Positions 26,863-35,811 of a DNA stretch of 64,000 nt are shown here, piece after piece. The position numbers were made by a program, and so were the translations under genes. Origin of the DNA: Bacillus solitudinis. GTDB lineage: Bacteria > Bacillota > Bacilli > Bacillales > Bacillaceae_D. The stretch spans positions 3,880,122 to 3,944,121 of the forward strand of contig NZ_KZ454943.1 in the NCBI RefSeq assembly GCF_002797395.1. The letters are read 5' to 3'. Under the pieces are notes generated by a model. The model was not told where the DNA came from and made no database searches. It saw only the letters and a program-made list of their open reading frames with translations. Every line of letters starts with the position of its first letter. Within the stretch, counting starts at the first letter, position 1.

Positions 26863-27912
26863 ATGAAAAAAATATTTAAAATGTTAGCAACAGGATTTTT
26901 ATCAGTTTCATTATTAGCTGCGTGTGGGACCGATAATACAGAGAACACCGAAACTAATAGCGGAGATGAAAGCTCTCCAAATGAAAGTAGTGCAGAGGCA
27001 GTTTCTTTACGATTAGCACATAACCAGCCAGAAGATCATCCTATTCATACTTCTTTAATAGAGTTGTCAAATCTTACGGATGAAAATTCAGAGGGGAATG
27101 TAAAAATTGAAGTATTCCCGAACGGACAATTAGGGCAAGAACGTGATGTGATTGAGCTTGTAAAGTCAGGTACACTTCCAATGGCGAAGGTAAGTGCAAG
27201 TGCTTTGGAAGCGTTTGATTCAAATTATTCAATTTTCTCACTTCCATTTGTCTTTCAAAGTAAAGAGCACTATCACGAAGTAATGGATAATAGTGAAGCT
27301 GTACAAGAAATTTTCCAAGGTACTGAAGACCAAGGTTTTGTAGCTATTGGCTGGTATGATGCGGGTCAGCGCAGTATTTATACAGCTGATAAAAAAGTAG
27401 AGTCTCCTGCTGATATGAAAGGTTTAAAAATTCGTGTACAAGAAAGTCCAACGTCCATTTCAATGATTGAAGCGATGGGTGGAGCACCAACACCAATGGC
27501 TTATGGTGAAGTTTATACTTCTCTTCAACAAGGGGTTATTGATGGAGCAGAAAATAATGAAACAGCTTTAGTAAACAGTAAACATGGTGAAGTAGCGAAA
27601 GCGTATACGTATACTGAACATCAATATGTACCAGATGTATTAATTATAAGTACTAAAACATGGGATAGTCTTTCATCAGAACAGCAACAAGCAATTTCAG
27701 ATGCAGCAGATGCTTCATCCGAAAGCCATAAAGAAGTATGGTCTACAGCAATTCAAGAATCTATCACCGCATCGGAAGAAATGGGAGTGGAATTCTATAC
27801 GATTGATAAGCAAGCTTTTATTGATGCGGCAACACCACTTCATGAGAAATTTAAAGCAGAAAATGAAACCAATGTAAAATACTTTGATGACTTCCAAAGC
27901 CATCTAAAATAA
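26863..27912 (+). CDS. TRAP transporter solute-binding lipoprotein (DctP family)
   Basis: DctP proteins capture organic acids and hand them to the membrane subunits. A lipoprotein signal peptide ends in LLAACG (lipid-modified Cys21), followed by a Ser/Glu/Asn-rich linker. The mature part shows LAHNQPEDHPIH, PNGQLGQERDVIELV, the substrate-carboxylate Arg in LKIRVQESP, and QQGVIDGAENN. The GAENN ending of that motif is frequent in sugar-acid (uronate) binding TRAP proteins. A hexuronate or uronate-containing ligand fits the neighbouring uxaC pathway, but the ligand is inferred. Confidence 0.9.
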   Translation: MKKIFKMLATGFLSVSLLAACGTDNTENTETNSGDESSPNESSAEAVSLRLAHNQPEDHPIHTSLIELSNLTDENSEGNVKIEVFPNGQLGQERDVIELVKSGTLPMAKVSASALEAFDSNYSIFSLPFVFQSKEHYHEVMDNSEAVQEIFQGTEDQGFVAIGWYDAGQRSIYTADKKVESPADMKGLKIRVQESPTSISMIEAMGGAPTPMAYGEVYTSLQQGVIDGAENNETALVNSKHGEVAKAYTYTEHQYVPDVLIISTKTWDSLSSEQQQAISDAADASSESHKEVWSTAIQESITASEEMGVEFYTIDKQAFIDAATPLHEKFKAENETNVKYFDDFQSHLK

Positions 27913-27924
27913 GTTATAGGAATA

Positions 27925-27972
27925 ATAGGCCTCTATTTTCTGGTTGGTTGTTTTTCAGAAAAAGAGGCCTAT
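27925..27972 (+). terminator. Intercistronic hairpin between dctP and dctQ
   Basis: ATAGGCCTC and GAGGCCTAT pair, extended inwards by TTTTCTG/CAGAAAA. Such hairpins after binding-protein genes usually protect the dctP mRNA or attenuate transcription into the membrane genes; there is no strong T-run. Confidence 0.6.
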
Positions 27973-28001
27973 AAAATATTAAGAGAAGGGTGTCAAAGCC
28001 T

Positions 28002-28478
28002 ATGAGAAAAATAGTCGATACGGTTACAGCAGTTTTAACATGCTCCTTAATGACCGTGATGGTTATCGTAGCTTGTTGGCAAGTGTTTACTCGTTTTGTT
28101 TTAAATTCACCAAGTACGGTTTCAGAGGAATTTTTAAGATATTCTCTTATTTGGCTGACAATGGTTGGTGCAGCTTATGCATACGGGAAGAAGAAACATT
28201 TAGCCGTTGTTTTTGTTGCTCGAAAAATACCCGAAAAATATCAAATAATTGTGCGTTTACTTGTTGAAGCAATAGTCATGATATTTATTGTTGTTATTCT
28301 CCTTTTCGGTGGAATAAAAGCGTATCAAAATGCAATTGGGCAAGTTTCATCTGCGATAGGAATGCCAATACAGTATTTATATTTAAGTCTAGTAGTTTCA
28401 GGAGTTTTATTTTTATTTTATTTAATCGTTCATTTGAAGGAGTATTTCACAAAATCAAAGCCAATTCATAATGAATAA
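28002..28478 (+). CDS. TRAP transporter small membrane subunit (DctQ family)
   Basis: The 158-residue protein has four predicted membrane helices and the DctQ signature region with VACWQVFTRFVLNSPSTVSEE and RYSLIWLTMVGAAYAYGKKKH. It connects the binding protein to the large DctM subunit. ATG 28002 is preferred to an in-frame GTG at 27990, which sits within the AGAAGGG ribosome site. Confidence 0.9.
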   Translation: MRKIVDTVTAVLTCSLMTVMVIVACWQVFTRFVLNSPSTVSEEFLRYSLIWLTMVGAAYAYGKKKHLAVVFVARKIPEKYQIIVRLLVEAIVMIFIVVILLFGGIKAYQNAIGQVSSAIGMPIQYLYLSLVVSGVLFLFYLIVHLKEYFTKSKPIHNE

Positions 28479-28520
28479 TCATAATAATTTGAAGGTTTTA
28501 GTAGAAAGGAGTGAGGTTTT

Positions 28521-29816
28521 ATGGCATTAGAAGCAGGACTTGTTTTAGTTACCGTATTTATACTCATGCTTGTTATTAGTGTGCCTATCTCGATAAGTAT
28601 TGTAATTGCTTCTCTGGTTACTATCCTTACCATTTTACCGATGGATATGGCTGTTTTTACAGCAGCACAAAAAATTGTAACAGGACTTGATAGCTTTACC
28701 TTGTTAGCAGTTCCTTTTTTCATTCTTTCAGGTATCTTAATGAATAATGGTGGGATCGCCGAACGACTCATAAATTTGGCGAAAGTGCTTGTCGGGAAAA
28801 TGCCAGGTTCCTTAGCTCATGCAAACGTATTGGGAAATATGTTATTTGGTTCTCTTTCAGGTTCATCTGTTGCAGCAGCAGCAGCAATTGGAAGAACAAT
28901 GGGGCCTTTACAGAAGAAAGAAGGATATGACCCGAAATTTTCAGCTGCAGTGAATATTGCTTCTGCACCAACCGGATTAATTATTCCCCCAAGTGGTATA
29001 TTGATTATTTATTCTTTAGTAAGTGGAGGGACATCTGTTGCCGCTTTATTTATCGCAGGTTATTTACCAGGAATTTTATGGGGATTAGCTTGTATGGTTG
29101 TTGGTTTCTTTATTGCAAAACGCAATAAATATCCTGTATCTGAGAGAGTCCCTTTAAAAGTAGCCTTTAAAACATTTTTAGATGCAGTTCCTAGCTTAAT
29201 GTTGATTGTCATTGTTATTGGTGGGATTCTAGGTGGGATTTTCACTGCAACTGAAGCTGCAGCTGTGGCAGTAGCCTATACATTTATTTTGGCGATGGCT
29301 TATCGTACTGTTAAACTTTCGGATTTGCCAAAAATTATAATGGAAACTGTTGAAATTACTTCAGTTATTATGTTACTTGTAGCTGCTTCTTCTGTTATGT
29401 CATGGGTAATGGCATTCACAGGTATGCCTACTGCTCTTAGTCAATTGATTATGGGGATATCAGAAAATCCGATTATTATCCTATTAATTCTAAATGTATT
29501 TTTATTATTTATCGGTACTTTCATGGATATTACACCAGCTGTTCTGATTTTTACACCGATATTTTTACCGATTGTAACAAGTTTCGGAATGGACCCTATT
29601 CATTTTGGAATTATGATGGTTTTAAATTTAAGTATTGGAAATATTACACCACCGGTTGGAAGTGCGCTTTTTGTTGGGGCAAGTATTGCAAATTTAGATA
29701 TTGAAGATGTGATAAAACCTCTTATACCATTCTATGTAGCGATTATTGCCGTTTTGCTTATTGTAACATATATACCAGAAATTACTATGATTCTGCCAAA
29801 ATTACTTGGTTATTAA
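28521..29816 (+). CDS. TRAP transporter large permease subunit (DctM family)
   Basis: This 431-residue protein has about 12 membrane helices and typical DctM motifs (VPFFILSGILMNNGG, GSLSGSSVAAAAAIG, GLIIPPSGILIIY, NLSIGNITPPVGSALFVG). It performs sodium-coupled import together with DctP and DctQ. AAAGGAGTGAGG precedes the ATG. The GH31 gene follows with its own LacI operator in the gap. Confidence 0.93.
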   Translation: MALEAGLVLVTVFILMLVISVPISISIVIASLVTILTILPMDMAVFTAAQKIVTGLDSFTLLAVPFFILSGILMNNGGIAERLINLAKVLVGKMPGSLAHANVLGNMLFGSLSGSSVAAAAAIGRTMGPLQKKEGYDPKFSAAVNIASAPTGLIIPPSGILIIYSLVSGGTSVAALFIAGYLPGILWGLACMVVGFFIAKRNKYPVSERVPLKVAFKTFLDAVPSLMLIVIVIGGILGGIFTATEAAAVAVAYTFILAMAYRTVKLSDLPKIIMETVEITSVIMLLVAASSVMSWVMAFTGMPTALSQLIMGISENPIIILLILNVFLLFIGTFMDITPAVLIFTPIFLPIVTSFGMDPIHFGIMMVLNLSIGNITPPVGSALFVGASIANLDIEDVIKPLIPFYVAIIAVLLIVTYIPEITMILPKLLGY

Positions 29817-29821
29817 TGAAT

Positions 29822-29841
29822 ATTTAATAACGTGATTATTT
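29822..29841. promoter_or_regulatory. LacI-type operator O3 (GH31 gene)
   Basis: ATTTAATAACGTGATTATTT is the reverse-strand version of the O1/O2 palindrome (shared core AATAATCACGTTATTA). It lies five bases after the dctM stop and about 80 bp before the GH31 start, implying a separately repressed promoter or a roadblock. Confidence 0.8.
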
Positions 29842-29918
29842 ACACAAGAGATGGAAGTTACCACGCGCTTTAAACATGTACATCATATATACCGACACTA
29901 AAAGAAAAGGTGAGTTTT

Positions 29919-32321
29919 ATGTCTTTAAGAGAAAACTATCAATTTCAATTTTTAAATCAAAAAGATAATGTTTTAACGTTCCAATTGGACAATTCTGAAG
30001 TTATAGCAAGAGTAATGGTGTTAGAAGAAGATATGATTCGGGTTGTAATGACAAAAGGTGATGAGCTTAATGTAAAAAACACTTGGCTGGTTGCACCAGG
30101 AATGGATGATGTTCCTCTTAAAGGTAGAGATCGTTTTGACTTATCGCCCTTTTCGTTACCACAATATACGTATGAAAATGAAGGAAGAAATTTTACTGTT
30201 GAATCCACACGTTTAAAATTGGCTATTGATTTAGATGGTTTTAAAATCACTTGGTTCTCCAAAGACAGTGAGGGGAATGTACAGCAAATAGCGGCTGACC
30301 GTAGTACACAAGCCTATAATTTTGATGATTCTCTAGGAGAGGGAAACTTTCATTATTTGCAACGTACAAGAGATGAACAGTATTTTGGGCTAGGTGAGAA
30401 AAGTGGTGAAACGGATCGTTACGGAAAACGTTATCGTATGTTAAGCATTGACCCAATGGGCTATGATGCTCAATATACAGACCCATTATATAAACATATT
30501 CCGTTTTATATCACGAGAAATACTCAAACCAACATTTCTTTCGGTATTTTCTATGATAATATGGCACAAAGTGTGTTCGACATGGGAAATGAAATGGATA
30601 ATTATCATGGTCCCTATCGATATTATCAATCTCTAGACGGCGATTTGGATTATTACGTGATTTTAGGACCAAAAGTAAAAGATGTTGTAAAAAAATACTC
30701 TTGGTTAACTGGAAAAACTATTTTCGCTCCTAAGTGGAGTTTTGGATACTCTGGTTCGACTATGACCTACACAGATGCTCCTGATGCACAAAATCAGTTA
30801 AAGAAATTTATTGAAGAGTGTGAAGAACACGATATTATTTGTGACTCTTTCCAGTTATCTTCGGGATACACATCAATTGGGGATAAACGGTATGTGTTTA
30901 ACTGGAATACCGATAAATTCCCTGACCCAAAAGGGTTTATCGACGAGTACCATGAAAAGGGAGTTAAGCTTTGCGCGAATATTAAACCAGCGTTGTTAAA
31001 AGACCATCCTCTTTTTAACGAACTAAAAGAAGCAAATATGTTCATTGCAGGTGGTGACGGACAAGCAGAAATGTCGCAATTCTGGGATGAAGTTGGTGCC
31101 TATGTTGATTTTACGAATGAGGAATCTGTTCAGTGGTGGAAACAAAAGGTGACCGAGCAGCTTTTAGAATACGGAATTGATTCTACATGGAATGATAATA
31201 ACGAATTTGAGATTTGGTCTAAAGATGCGACAGTTAATGGATTTGGTGAGAAATTGAATTTTGAAGCTGTACGTTCATTACAGCCACTTCTCATGATGAA
31301 AGCCTCTTATGAAGCACAAAAGGAATTTGCGCCTGAGGTTAGACCTTATTTAATTTCGAGATCGGGTAGTCCTGGAATGCAGCGTTACGTTCAAACATGG
31401 TCTGGTGATAACTATACGAGTTGGAAATCGCTAAAATACAATATTAAGATGGGTGTTGGTTTAAGCTTATCTGGTATTTATAACATTGGTCATGATATCG
31501 GTGGATTTTCGGGACCAGCTCCTGAACCTGAATTACTACTAAGATGGGTACAAAATGGAATTTTCCACCCGCGCTTTACGATCCATTCTTGGAATGAAGA
31601 CCAAACTGTAAATGTTCCTTGGATGTATGAAGAGACGACGAGTAATATCCGTGATTTGATTAAGTTCCGTCATCGTATCATTCCTTACTTATACACAGCA
31701 CTATTTCATGCACATGAAAAGTATGAGCCAATTCTAAGACCAACGTTCTACGAATTCGAAGCGGATGAGAAAACATTTGAAGAGAACGATGATTTCATGC
31801 TTGGAGAATCTATGTTGGTCGCTTCAGTTGTCGAGAAAGGCCAAAGAGAGAGAAGCGTGTATTTACCAAAGTATGAAGGTGGATGGTATGATTATCACAC
31901 ATCTCAATGGTATGAAGGTGGGCAAACCGTGTCTATCCCTGCACCATTAAACTATAATCCTTTATTAATAAAAGGTGGAAGTATCATTCCAATTAACGAT
32001 GCTGATTCTTCATTTGCAAATAAGGATAAAGATGAGCGAGGATTCTTATTATTCCCACACAAGCAAGAAGCTAGTGCTTCTTATGTGCTTTATGAGGATG
32101 ATGGTATTTCAGTAAATTACAAAGAAAATCACACGACTGTTTCGGTTGAAATGAATGCGGATTCCGAAACAATTAATGTAAGTTACAAAATCGAAGGTAA
32201 TTATAAACTTCCATATTCATCTCTTCGTTTCTATTTGCCTGAAAATGAAGACCGAAAGTTATTAGTAAATGGACAGGAAGTTACAAAAGAAAATGACTAT
32301 TATAGTGTAGGTTTGGAGTAG
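29919..32321 (+). CDS. GH31 family alpha-glycosidase
   Basis: The 800-residue enzyme has an N-terminal beta-sandwich (FGLGEKSGETDRYGKRYRM substrate-recognition loop), the (beta/alpha)8 barrel with the nucleophile in STWNDNNEFEIW (Asp426) and the acid/base in WSGDNYTSW (Asp497), and distal beta-domains. There is no signal peptide, so it acts in the cytoplasm on a transported oligosaccharide. WNDNNE rather than KTDFGE or ADFGE argues against an alpha-xylosidase or sulfoquinovosidase; an alpha-glucosidase is the default. Sharing an operator with a TRAP importer suggests the substrate is an acidic glycoside. ATG 29919 follows AAAAGGTGAG. Confidence 0.9.
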   Translation: MSLRENYQFQFLNQKDNVLTFQLDNSEVIARVMVLEEDMIRVVMTKGDELNVKNTWLVAPGMDDVPLKGRDRFDLSPFSLPQYTYENEGRNFTVESTRLKLAIDLDGFKITWFSKDSEGNVQQIAADRSTQAYNFDDSLGEGNFHYLQRTRDEQYFGLGEKSGETDRYGKRYRMLSIDPMGYDAQYTDPLYKHIPFYITRNTQTNISFGIFYDNMAQSVFDMGNEMDNYHGPYRYYQSLDGDLDYYVILGPKVKDVVKKYSWLTGKTIFAPKWSFGYSGSTMTYTDAPDAQNQLKKFIEECEEHDIICDSFQLSSGYTSIGDKRYVFNWNTDKFPDPKGFIDEYHEKGVKLCANIKPALLKDHPLFNELKEANMFIAGGDGQAEMSQFWDEVGAYVDFTNEESVQWWKQKVTEQLLEYGIDSTWNDNNEFEIWSKDATVNGFGEKLNFEAVRSLQPLLMMKASYEAQKEFAPEVRPYLISRSGSPGMQRYVQTWSGDNYTSWKSLKYNIKMGVGLSLSGIYNIGHDIGGFSGPAPEPELLLRWVQNGIFHPRFTIHSWNEDQTVNVPWMYEETTSNIRDLIKFRHRIIPYLYTALFHAHEKYEPILRPTFYEFEADEKTFEENDDFMLGESMLVASVVEKGQRERSVYLPKYEGGWYDYHTSQWYEGGQTVSIPAPLNYNPLLIKGGSIIPINDADSSFANKDKDERGFLLFPHKQEASASYVLYEDDGISVNYKENHTTVSVEMNADSETINVSYKIEGNYKLPYSSLRFYLPENEDRKLLVNGQEVTKENDYYSVGLE

Positions 32322-32326
32322 TAAAG

Positions 32327-32352
32327 AGAGGCATTTAATGCCTCTTTTTATT
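32327..32352 (+). terminator. Rho-independent terminator after the GH31 gene
   Basis: AGAGGCAT-TTA-ATGCCTCT is followed by TTTTTATT, six bases beyond the stop codon. Confidence 0.85.
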
Positions 32353-32370
32353 AAATAAGTATTAAAATGT

Positions 32371-32663
32371 GGATTTATTGAAGCTGTACGTAAGGCTCTG
32401 TATCTAAGGGAAATTGTTTCCTATGCTCAAGGTTTTGCTCAAATGAGAGCGGCGTCTGAGGAATACAATTGGGATTTTAATTATGGAAAGATTGCGATGA
32501 TATTCCGGTACCAGCTTTTGCAGATGCGATCGCGTATTATGATAGTTATCGTAGTGAGACGCTACCTGCAAATTTATTGCAAGCTCAGCGTGATTTTTTT
32601 GGTGCTCATACGTATCAACGTATCGATAAAGAAGGCGTTTTTCATACAAACTGGATGAAATAG
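32371..32663 (+). pseudogene. 6-phosphogluconate dehydrogenase (gnd/gntZ) remnant
   Basis: The segment reads [20 protein letters not shown], then [17 protein letters not shown], in one frame, then jumps to another frame with [39 protein letters not shown] and FHTNWMK-stop. These are successive C-terminal blocks of decarboxylating 6-phosphogluconate dehydrogenase. The N-terminal NADP domain is missing, and about 65 residues are deleted between the blocks (near 32503). The gene is dead. It lies next to a pathway that should produce 6-phosphogluconate, so it may once have belonged to it. Confidence 0.88.
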
Positions 32664-32670
32664 AATGGAA

Positions 32671-32716
32671 AAGGGGATGTCTCAAAAGGTTGTTTAAGAC
32701 CTTGAGACATCCCCTT
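32671..32716 (+). terminator. Long-stem terminator after the gnd remnant
   Basis: AAGGGGATGTCTCAA and TTGAGACATCCCCTT form a perfect 15-bp stem, with an inner GGT/ACC pair. The following ATTTTG is only mildly T-rich. Similar hairpins also end some IS elements. Confidence 0.65.
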
Positions 32717-32930
32717 ATTTTGAGTAAATGCTTCGAACCCGCTATCGTCCGCTTTTTTAGAGATAAAACAGGAATCCATTTCCTTTTTAATATCACTGTC
32801 ACAATTGCGAGACAGTGATCTGTTTGAACACCAACCACAAATAGGCAAAAACACGTTAAACGCCTTCTAGAATCCTTTCTCAAAGGCGTTGTCTACGGTC
32901 TGAAGCGTCTTTTCCACTATTGCAAAAAAG
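32717..32930. other. Intergenic region, no supported gene
   Basis: Minus-strand frames here contain short protein-like stretches broken by stops, possibly an old transposase scrap. None is recognisable enough to call. Confidence 0.35.
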
Positions 32931-34097
32931 CTAACTTTCGTTGTTAATTGTAATATTTAACTTCTGAACACCTAAAAAGTGTTTAATTGAAAATGCGCAG
33001 GCACCCATGACGGCTGCATCCTTCCCAAGGTCAGAAACCAATAATTCATTATAGTGACTAACAGAGGAAGTTAGGCAGGATTTGAGTTTATCAATTCCGG
33101 CCGGATAAGATTTCAATAATTCACTATTCAACACTAATGTTTCTGGATTTAATAAATTAATCACATTGTTTAAGCCAATCGCCACATATTTAATGTATTG
33201 GTCTAAAAGGTGAATCGTTGATGGGTCTTGATTACGAATCAAGTTCTGAACATCTTCATAGGTTAACTCTTTCTGATGCAATTCATTTAACTGTGAAAAG
33301 AAGCTAGCTTCTGAAGCATATAGTTCCCAACATCCTAAGTTTCCACAATTGCATGGTTTTCCATCTGGGATAATAATCATGTGGCCCATTTCTCCTGCAT
33401 ACCCATGAAATCCTTTAAGGAACTCGCCAGCGATTAAAACGCCTAGCCCAATGCCTGAATACATACTGATGCTTAGTAAATTTTCACTGTGATGATGCCG
33501 AAAGACTTTTTCTGCAAAAGAGCATAAGTTGGCATTATTCTCAATCTGTATCTGTATATTAATTTCTTTTTCTAAATCGCCTTTTACGTTTTTGTTTTCC
33601 CATTTGTGTTGAGGAACAAAATCGACCATTTCATTTTTTGACACGATCCCATGAATGCCGATGACAACGCCGATCAGTCCGTAACGGCTGTCCGAACATT
33701 GCGCCGCATACTTTTTTATTTGTGTAACGATTAATGCAACGACTTCATGATAATGAGAATTCGTTAATTCAATCACGTCCGTTTGGATAGGAATTCCACC
33801 TAAATCCGCTAATGTAAACGTAATGTGCTTATAATCCAAATCGATTCCTAATGCATTACCAGCAGTTCGATTGAGAGAAAGCATAATCGGTTTTCTTCCA
33901 ACGGTATGATGTTCTTGCTGAGATTCAACAATTAATTCCTCATCTAATAAATCTGCTACTTGAACCGAAATCGTAGCTCTTGTTAAGTTTGTGATTTTTG
34001 ATAAGTCCGCTCTTGAAATCATTCCTTCTTCAATGATTTTACTAATGATTAAACTTCTATTTATTTTTTTTATATAAGCAGCATCGCCGGTTGCCAT
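32931..34097 (-). CDS. ROK-family transcriptional repressor (XylR/NagC type)
   Basis: The 388-residue protein has an N-terminal winged helix (RADLSKITNLTRATISVQVADL) and a sugar-kinase-like ROK domain with the zinc motif PCNCGNLGCWE, preceded by GYAGEMGHM. It is transcribed away from the uxaC-lar operon. A perfect palindrome (34269) just after the operon promoter is the probable operator. B. subtilis XylR binds TTAGTTT-type sites, which supports this. The inducer is presumably a uronate or aldonate intermediate. Confidence 0.9.
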   Translation of the reverse strand: MATGDAAYIKKINRSLIISKIIEEGMISRADLSKITNLTRATISVQVADLLDEELIVESQQEHHTVGRKPIMLSLNRTAGNALGIDLDYKHITFTLADLGGIPIQTDVIELTNSHYHEVVALIVTQIKKYAAQCSDSRYGLIGVVIGIHGIVSKNEMVDFVPQHKWENKNVKGDLEKEINIQIQIENNANLCSFAEKVFRHHHSENLLSISMYSGIGLGVLIAGEFLKGFHGYAGEMGHMIIIPDGKPCNCGNLGCWELYASEASFFSQLNELHQKELTYEDVQNLIRNQDPSTIHLLDQYIKYVAIGLNNVINLLNPETLVLNSELLKSYPAGIDKLKSCLTSSVSHYNELLVSDLGKDAAVMGACAFSIKHFLGVQKLNITINNES

Positions 34098-34223
34098 GCA
34101 AAATCCTCCTTTAACTATAGAGCCGAGAGCGTATTCTTTATGTGTTTAATAAAATTATTGTACATTTTGTCACTGTAAAAGAAAATCAATCATTATTTAA
34201 TGAAAGAAAGAGTGGAGTAAATA

Positions 34224-34252
34224 TTGACGAGAAATAGTAGAAATGATATTCT
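34224..34252 (+). promoter_or_regulatory. Sigma-A promoter of the uxaC-lar operon
   Basis: TTGACG (34224-34229), 17 bases, TATTCT (34247-34252) make a good vegetative promoter between the divergent ROK gene and uxaC. Confidence 0.7.
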
Positions 34253-34268
34253 ACAGGCAACATATTAA

Positions 34269-34285
34269 TTAGTTTGGTAAACTAA
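34269..34285. promoter_or_regulatory. Probable ROK repressor operator
   Basis: TTAGTTT-GGT-AAACTAA is a perfect 7+7 palindrome starting 17 bases after the -10 box. TTAGTTT/AAACTAA half-sites are those of Bacillus XylR-like ROK repressors, and the ROK gene is divergent from this promoter. Confidence 0.75.
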
Positions 34286-34380
34286 CAAATTATTGATAAC
34301 CAAATTATATCATAAAAGTGTCAATCCTAGAGGCATTAAAAAGTAAAAAGTTTCAAAATAGTGTGTATGAGGGTGATGAG

Positions 34381-35781
34381 ATGAAAACGTTTTTAAACGA
34401 TGCTTTTTTATTAACTAATTCAACCGCTGAAGAACTATACCATCAAATAATGAAGGGCTTACCAATTTTTGACTATCACTGTCATTTAAGTCCAAAAGAG
34501 ATTTATGAAAATAATTCTTTCGAGAATATTACACAGCTTTGGCTTGCAGGAGATCATTATAAATGGCGTGCGATGCGAATTCATGGAGTGAAAGAAGCAT
34601 TAATAACAGGTAATGCAAGTGATTGGGAGAAATTTGAGGCATGGGCCGAAACAGTACCTCACCTTTTCGGAAACCCATTATATCATTGGACGCATATGGA
34701 ACTTAGAACATACTTTGGAATCGATAAGCTTTTATCACCGGATACGGCTCTTGAGATTTGGGAAGAATGTAATGAAAAGTTGCAGACGGAGGATTTTAAG
34801 CCTCGTCGGTTTATTGAACGATCAAATGTCTCATTGGTTGGAACAACGGATGACCCTACGGATACGCTTGAATTCCATAAGTTATTAAGAGATGGGTCAT
34901 TTGATGTTGAAGTCGCACCAACCTTCCGTCCTGACCAGGCACTTTATCTTGAAAGAGATAGCTTCAAAGATTGGCTTAAAAAACTGGAGGCTATATCAGA
35001 CATCAAAATTGATTCTCTTGATGGATTAGTCACGGCATTAAAACAAAGAGTTCATTACTTTGCTGAGAACGGATGTTACGCGTCGGACCATGATATTCAA
35101 CTAATGAGTTATAAACGATTATCAAAAGATGAAGTTGAAAAGATTTTCATGAAGCGGATGAATAATGAAGAGCTTACCAATGAGGAATTAATAGGCTATC
35201 GCTCTTATTTACTTGTCGAGCTAGGAACGATGTATGCTGAAAAAGAATGGGTTATGCAGCTGCATATGGGTGCAATTAGAAATAACAATACGTATATGCG
35301 TGAATTAATTGGCGCTGACGGTGGCTTTGATTCAATCGGTGACAATCAATTAGCAAAAGGTTTATCACGTTTCTTAGATACATTAGACCAAGCAAGATCG
35401 TTACCTAGAACGGTGTTGTATAATTTAAATCCACGAGATAATTATGTACTTGGTACCATGGCTGGGAACTTCTTTGAAGAAGGCATACCAGGGAAAGTTC
35501 AATTTGGCTCTGGCTGGTGGTTTAATGACCAATATGATGGAATGCTTAGACAAATGACAGACCTGGCCAACTTAGGTGTCTTAAGTCATTTTATTGGAAT
35601 GACGACCGATTCGAGAAGTTTGTTATCTTATGTTCGTCATGAGTATTTCCGAAGAATTGTATGTAACATTATTGGTGAGTGGGTTGAAGAAGGAAAAGTT
35701 CCAAATGATAAGAAGATAATTAAGAACATGGTTGAAAATATTGGATTCAATAATGCGCAAAAATATTTTTCAGAGCGTTAA
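34381..35781 (+). CDS. uxaC: Uronate isomerase
   Basis: UxaC isomerises D-glucuronate to D-fructuronate (and D-galacturonate to D-tagaturonate). The 466-residue protein has the amidohydrolase-like FDYHCHLSPKEIYEN metal motif near the N-terminus, the family region NNTYMRELIGADGGFDSIGDN, and HFIGMTTDSRSLLSYVRHEYFRR. ATG 34381 follows GAGGGTGATGAG. The frame is open back to GTG 34318, but that extension lacks a ribosome site and family sequence. First gene of an eight-gene operon. Confidence 0.93.
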   Translation: MKTFLNDAFLLTNSTAEELYHQIMKGLPIFDYHCHLSPKEIYENNSFENITQLWLAGDHYKWRAMRIHGVKEALITGNASDWEKFEAWAETVPHLFGNPLYHWTHMELRTYFGIDKLLSPDTALEIWEECNEKLQTEDFKPRRFIERSNVSLVGTTDDPTDTLEFHKLLRDGSFDVEVAPTFRPDQALYLERDSFKDWLKKLEAISDIKIDSLDGLVTALKQRVHYFAENGCYASDHDIQLMSYKRLSKDEVEKIFMKRMNNEELTNEELIGYRSYLLVELGTMYAEKEWVMQLHMGAIRNNNTYMRELIGADGGFDSIGDNQLAKGLSRFLDTLDQARSLPRTVLYNLNPRDNYVLGTMAGNFFEEGIPGKVQFGSGWWFNDQYDGMLRQMTDLANLGVLSHFIGMTTDSRSLLSYVRHEYFRRIVCNIIGEWVEEGKVPNDKKIIKNMVENIGFNNAQKYFSER

Positions 35782-35811
35782 GTGAAATATTTTTAAAGGA
35801 GCACAGATAAG

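Noticed and set aside
29919..32321. GH31 enzyme as a sulfoquinovosidase, with the TauE gene as sulfonate exporter
   Set aside because: The nucleophile motif is WNDNNE rather than the sulfoquinovosidase type, and the TauE gene is 29 kb away with no sulfoglycolysis genes nearby.
32404..32883. 159-codon minus-strand ORF
   Set aside because: Its first half is antisense to the clearly recognisable gnd remnant, and it runs through a terminator hairpin.
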